The notes beneath the pieces were generated by a model. It worked only from the letters and a program-made list of their open reading frames with translations, was not told where the DNA came from and ran no database searches. 9,853 nucleotides of DNA from an uncultured Solirubrobacterales bacterium (GTDB lineage Bacteria; Actinomycetota; Thermoleophilia; Solirubrobacterales; 70-9), in contig CALEMO010000314.1 in assembly GCA_937910825.1 (NCBI GenBank), forward strand, positions 1-9,853. The letters run 5' to 3'. A program made the translations under genes and the position numbers. Shown here piece by piece: positions 7,552 to 9,853 of this stretch (position 1 is its first letter; every line of letters starts with the position of its first letter).

Positions 7552-7576
7552 TGCGCTGGCGCGTTTCGGCATCCGT

Positions 7577-7611
7577 TAACCTCGACGGCCCGATGCAGCT
7601 AGGATTGGCCC
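7577..7611 (+). promoter_or_regulatory. Putative leaderless promoter of the DUF59 gene
   Basis: TTAACC (7577-7582, four of six to TTGACA), a 17-base spacer, TAGGAT (7600-7605), then six bases to ATG 7612. There is no Shine-Dalgarno. This is the best -35/-10 pair in the window and predicts a transcript starting at the A of the start codon. Confidence 0.55.
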
Positions 7612-7929
7612 ATGGCACAAGATCAACAGACAATGCCTTCCGAAGAACTCGTCTACGAAGCCCTCGAAGAAGTGATCGACCCGGAGCTCGGCCTCGATTT
7701 CGTTTCGCTCGGCCTCGTCTACGAGGTTGAAGTGGAAGCGCCCGACGTATATGTCACATTCACCCTGACCACGCCTGCTTGCCCGATCGGACCTCAAGTG
7801 TCCGAGCAGATGAAGGAATTCGTCGGCAATCTGGACGGCGTCAGCGAAGTTCATCCGAAGATGATCTTCGAACCGCCGTGGTCGCCGGAGATGATGACCG
7901 AGGACGCGAAGTTCGCACTGGGTTTCTGA
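7612..7929 (+). CDS. DUF59/MIP18 family iron-sulfur cluster assembly protein
   Basis: This 105-residue stand-alone MIP18-type protein (PF01883) belongs to the family of SufT, PaaD and eukaryotic MIP18/CIA2, which helps mature or deliver Fe-S clusters. Seen here: an N-terminal helix with EELVYEALEEVIDPELGLDF (11-30) holding the DPE signature; the strand-loop SLGLVYEVEV (32-41); LTTPACPIGPQVSEQM (52-67) with the conserved Cys57; and the closing FEPPWSPEMMTEDAKFALGF (86-105). It is full length with all core motifs. It is monocistronic: a leaderless-type promoter lies just upstream and a terminator starts at the last base of the stop codon. The next co-directional gene, ispH, encodes a 4Fe-4S enzyme and is a plausible but untested client. 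The acidic, mostly helical character fits the family. Confidence 0.93.
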   Translation: MAQDQQTMPSEELVYEALEEVIDPELGLDFVSLGLVYEVEVEAPDVYVTFTLTTPACPIGPQVSEQMKEFVGNLDGVSEVHPKMIFEPPWSPEMMTEDAKFALGF

Positions 7930-7950
7930 GCCGCATTTCATGCGGCTTTG
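7929..7950 (+). terminator. Intrinsic terminator after the DUF59 gene
   Basis: A perfect eight-pair stem, AGCCGCAT (7929-7936) with ATGCGGCT (7940-7947), and a TTC loop, followed by TTTG. The stem begins on the last base of the stop codon. Confidence 0.75.
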
Positions 7951-7992
7951 TCGAATCCTCGGGCACGCAAACCCCAGGCGTTCTAACGATCA

Positions 7993-8100
7993 CCGGACGT
8001 AGACCGGGAAGCGAAAGGTCACACTGGACCTGGCGCTTGATCTGCGGCGATGCCGTCCGGCGGACGAAGAGAAGCCGCCGGTCGGCGGCCTCTCAGTTTG
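7993..8100 (+). ncRNA. Candidate small structured RNA
   Basis: Four hairpins follow one another: CCGG (7993-7996) with CCGG (8004-8007); AAGCG/CGCTT (8009-8013 with 8034-8038) continuing past an AA/GG internal loop into AGGTC/GACCT (8016-8020 with 8027-8031); CGTCC/GGACG (8054-8058 with 8062-8066); and a GC-rich terminal stem (8069-8094) followed by AGTTTG. This is compact and ends like a bacterial small RNA, but no family was recognised, no promoter was identified, and the folding is by eye. Confidence 0.3.
8069..8100 (+). terminator. GC-rich terminator-like hairpin
   Basis: GAGA-A-GCCGCC (8069-8079), loop GGTC (8080-8083), GGCGGC-C-TCTC (8084-8094): ten pairs around one A-C mismatch. AGTTTG follows, so the T run is weak. 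It may end a small RNA, or act as a second stop for read-through from the DUF59 gene. Confidence 0.5.
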
Positions 8101-8242
8101 CCCGTAGGACTGCTTTTACTTTGGTCCGACATGCTCCCCCGCCAGCTCCCGAACGCGGGTCGATTGGAATCGGATCACCTCGGCGATCGTGGCCAGACCA
8201 AAGATAACCGCCAACCGGATTTCGTCGGCACCCTACTGCCAG

Positions 8243-8254
8243 TACCCTGTGCAT
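8243..8254 (+). promoter_or_regulatory. Putative leaderless -10 element for ispH
   Basis: TACCCT (8243-8248) is followed by exactly six bases and then ATG 8255, repeating the arrangement seen at the DUF59 and AddB-like genes. The best -35 position holds only TTTCGT (8220-8225, 17-base spacer). The match supports ATG 8255 over the in-frame ATG 8189 or GTG 8249. Confidence 0.45.
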
Positions 8255-9229
8255 ATGTCTTCAGAAGCAACCATCAGTCCCGAGCGGGTCATTCTGGCCG
8301 CACCACGGGGTTATTGCGCTGGCGTCGATCGCGCCGTCCAGACCGTGGAGCAGGCGCTCGACAAGCACGGAGCACCGGTCTACGTTCGCAAGGAAATCGT
8401 GCACAACAAGCACGTGGTCGAGGAGCTGGCCGCCCGGGGCGCGATCTTCGTCGAAGAAGAGACCGAGGTCCCCGAAGGCGAAATCGTCGTTTTCAGCGCC
8501 CACGGGGTTTCGCCGGCCGTCCACGAGAACGCGCAGGCCCGGCAGCTCAGGACGATCGACGCCACCTGCCCCCTGGTGACCAAGGTCCACGTCGAAGCCC
8601 GCAAGTTCGCTGCCGACGGCTATACGATCGTGATGGTCGGGCACGCTGGGCACGAAGAAGTCGAAGGCACCATGGGCGAGGCTCCCGAGAGCATCGTTCT
8701 TGTTCAGACGGTCGAAGAAGTCGACGATCTCGTGCTTGACGACCCGGACCACGTCGCCCTGATCACCCAGACCACGCTTTCGGTCGACGAGACGGCGGAA
8801 ATCATCGCCCGTCTGCGCGAGCGTTTCCCGGGGATCGTCACCGCCAAAGGCGAAGACATCTGTTACGCCACGACGAACCGTCAGATAGCGGTAAAGCAGC
8901 TGGCGAAGCAATGCGACCTGGTGCTGGTAATCGGCTCGACCAATTCATCGAACTCGAACCGCTTGGTCGAAGTTGCCAGGGAGTACGGCTCGGAATCCTT
9001 CCTGATCGACAACCATCAGCAGGTTCGCGAGGAGTGGCTCGAGGGGATCCGTACCGTCGGCATTACCTCGGGCGCGAGCGCGCCAGAGGAGCTGGTTGAG
9101 GACCTGGTCAAGCTTTTCAGGGACCGTGGCGTGGAAGACGTTTCCGAGCTCAGGACCGTTGACGAATCGGTGCGCTTCATGCTGCCGAAGGAGATCCGCA
9201 AGGGTCTGCCGATGGTTCCCAGCGCCTGA
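8255..9229 (+). CDS. ispH: 4-hydroxy-3-methylbut-2-enyl diphosphate reductase
   Basis: IspH (LytB) is the cytosolic 4Fe-4S enzyme that reduces HMBPP to IPP and DMAPP in the final step of the MEP isoprenoid pathway. The 324-residue product has all expected features. The three cluster Cys are Cys21 (PRGYCAGV), Cys105 (DATCPLV) and Cys203 ([11 protein letters not shown]). The substrate-binding His are His50 (EIVHN), His83 (FSAHGVSP) and His133 ([14 protein letters not shown]), with the catalytic Glu135 in the last motif. TQTTLS (171-176), STNSSNSNR (228-236) and SGASAPE (272-278) supply the remaining Thr, Ser and Asn ligands. Length is typical. I chose ATG 8255 because family similarity starts at about residue 11 and a leaderless -10 box sits six bases upstream. 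An in-frame extension to 8189 would add 22 residues of no evident value. The stop lies in a hairpin shared with the convergent gene. Confidence 0.98.
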   Translation: MSSEATISPERVILAAPRGYCAGVDRAVQTVEQALDKHGAPVYVRKEIVHNKHVVEELAARGAIFVEEETEVPEGEIVVFSAHGVSPAVHENAQARQLRTIDATCPLVTKVHVEARKFAADGYTIVMVGHAGHEEVEGTMGEAPESIVLVQTVEEVDDLVLDDPDHVALITQTTLSVDETAEIIARLRERFPGIVTAKGEDICYATTNRQIAVKQLAKQCDLVLVIGSTNSSNSNRLVEVAREYGSESFLIDNHQQVREEWLEGIRTVGITSGASAPEELVEDLVKLFRDRGVEDVSELRTVDESVRFMLPKEIRKGLPMVPSA

Positions 9230-9245
9230 GGCACCGCCTCAAGGC
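9224..9245. terminator. Hairpin shared by two convergent stop codons
   Basis: GCC-TGAGGC (9224-9232), loop ACC (9233-9235), GCCTCA-(A)-GGC (9236-9245): nine pairs with one bulged A. The ispH stop TGA (9227-9229) and the opposing gene's stop (9241-9239 on the minus strand) pair with each other. There is no T run on either side, so it is at most a bidirectional stem without a classical tail. Confidence 0.45.
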
Positions 9246-9853
9246 ACGGCCGGTGAAAAACTGACCGACCAGATTTCCGCTTCGCCTGACAGCTCGATGG
9301 TGATCCGATGACTGCCGTGGGACCCATGCTCAGCGAGTGTGTAGAGCCCCGGCCCGTCGATTTCGACTGAGGGCAGGCTCCTGCCGTCGAGGGTCAGGTC
9401 CAGCCGTCCGCGCCCGGCGACCGTGGCGTGGATCCCCCCGGCTTCGTACTCGACGTCGAAAGCTCGCCCGTCTTCAGCGGTCCAGGCCCGGTCTTCGAGG
9501 GGAAACAGTTCTTTCCCCGGCGGGATGACCTCGGCTCCGTCGACGTCTGTCGGGCGCAAGGCTTCCATCGGTTCCGGAAACTCCCTCTCTAGGTCCGGGC
9601 CGGCAAGTTGTTCCTGGATCGCGACCTCGGTCGAGCGATAGTCGCCCTCTCCGAAATGGAACCACTTGAGGATTCCGCCCCGGCCCCAGAGGAACAGGCT
9701 GGGCCAGCCCTCGCAGCCATACATCATCCAGAGGGCCCGTCCTTCATCGATCAACACCGGGAATTCAACCCCCAGGCGCTCAAGTCCGGTTTCAACTGTC
9801 GCCGGGTCGGATCCGAAGTCGAAGCGGCCGGCCTGGACTCCGATAACTGTGAG
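9239..9853 (-). CDS. Thioredoxin-fold protein with DipZ-like C-terminal domain, N-terminus outside window
   Basis: The frame stays open to the right edge: 32 residues before GTG 9757 continue the same fold, so that GTG is not the real start and 204 residues are visible. The first part (LTVIGVQAGRFDF, VEFPVLIDEGRALWMMYGC, GWPSLFLWGRGG, GDYRSTEVAI) matches the C-terminal half of a TlpA/AhpC-type thioredoxin domain, with GWPS as the cis-proline loop. The redox CxxC, if present, would lie upstream outside the window. The rest (about 130-204), with LDLTLDGRSLPSVEIDGPGL, YTLAEHGSHGSHRITIE and a closing WSVSFSP, resembles the beta-rich C-terminal domain of DipZ-type thioredoxins (PF17991-like). It is likely a redox or peroxide-linked protein; whether it is secreted or membrane-anchored cannot be seen. 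It is convergent with ispH. Confidence 0.8.
   Translation of the reverse strand, partial: LTVIGVQAGRFDFGSDPATVETGLERLGVEFPVLIDEGRALWMMYGCEGWPSLFLWGRGGILKWFHFGEGDYRSTEVAIQEQLAGPDLEREFPEPMEALRPTDVDGAEVIPPGKELFPLEDRAWTAEDGRAFDVEYEAGGIHATVAGRGRLDLTLDGRSLPSVEIDGPGLYTLAEHGSHGSHRITIELSGEAEIWSVSFSPAVP

Larger units (their letters stand above)
7951..8254. other. Intergenic region between the DUF59 gene and ispH
   Basis: About 300 bases without a convincing gene. The first half holds consecutive hairpins ending in a terminator-like stem (7993-8094), annotated separately. The second half holds CTTTGGTC (8119-8126) and its inverted copy GACCAAAG (8196-8203), the small hairpin CGATT-GG-AATCG (8161-8172) and the ispH promoter. 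On the minus strand an open frame encodes a short hydrophobic peptide (about 8214-8119) with only a TTG start and no clear ribosome site. No tRNA was found: neither strand has a T-arm next to the 8119/8203 pairing. Confidence 0.5.

Noticed and set aside
7005..7730. Plus-strand open frame antisense to fxsA
   Set aside because: Arg/Gly/Gln-rich shadow of the fxsA frame, without a ribosome site or family features.
8044..8100. Fluoride-type riboswitch suggested by GGCGATG followed by GGCCTCT
   Set aside because: The second conserved block and the pseudoknot pairing are missing. The bases are better explained by local hairpins, and ispH appears leaderless from 8255.
8021..8137. 38-codon minus-strand frame starting MSDQSKSS
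   Set aside because: It overlaps the hairpin run, has low-complexity Pro/Ala/Arg composition and an awkwardly close purine run before ATG; nothing supports translation.
8119..8203. tRNA with long variable arm suggested by the eight-base terminal pairing
   Set aside because: There is no T-arm or T-loop next to the 3' side, no D-arm, and no clover-leaf on either strand.
8189..8254. N-terminal extension of ispH from the in-frame ATG at 8189
   Set aside because: It adds 22 residues unlike the IspH N-terminus. ATG 8255 sits at the expected place with a -10-like box six bases upstream.
9758..9853. Taking GTG 9757 as the start of the thioredoxin-fold gene
   Set aside because: The upstream codons in the same frame continue the thioredoxin fold (LTVIGVQAG to VEFP), so the gene runs past the window edge.

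Overview
The window looks like a chromosomal housekeeping segment of a moderately GC-rich actinobacterium, possibly of the Thermoleophilia/Solirubrobacterales type. This placement is inferred from the two-gene AddAB-like recombination module, an FxsA protein with a long acidic tail, a redox protein ending in a DipZ-like C-terminal domain, and several apparently leaderless gene starts. There are no mobile elements, CRISPR arrays, tRNAs or rRNAs.

Layout. Positions 1-5013 hold a minus-strand operon: a 1000-residue AddB-like PD-(D/E)XK nuclease (2011-5013), then a UvrD/AddA-like helicase overlapping it by 11 bases and cut by the left window edge (1-2021). Together they probably form a double-strand-break resection helicase-nuclease. 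A 152-base divergent spacer (5014-5165) with a possible bidirectional promoter and a possible three-way-junction leader separates them from a plus-strand gene for a 151-residue acidic protein of unknown function (5166-5621). That gene meets a minus-strand operon tail to tail within one shared CTAG. The operon is transcribed as fxsA (6996-7538), an unrecognised 248-residue protein (6253-6999) and a HAD hydrolase (5618-6250), with a 4-base overlap and a 2-base gap that suggest translational coupling.

A 73-base divergent spacer leads to a plus-strand DUF59/MIP18-type iron-sulfur assembly gene (7612-7929), closed by a clean intrinsic terminator. A 325-base stretch without a clear gene follows. 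It holds a run of hairpins ending in a terminator-like stem (about 7993-8100) and the presumed ispH promoter. ispH (8255-9229) encodes the 4Fe-4S enzyme of the last step of the MEP isoprenoid pathway. It converges on a minus-strand thioredoxin-fold gene (9239-9853, N-terminus outside the window), and the two stop codons lie in opposite arms of one hairpin.

The most notable points are: an AddB-like subunit with an altered Walker A (Arg for Lys) and without the usual four-cysteine Fe-S signature; a recurring TANNNT-N6/7-ATG arrangement that fits leaderless transcripts at four genes; and two intergenic candidates for structured RNA. No clearly new multi-gene system is evident.
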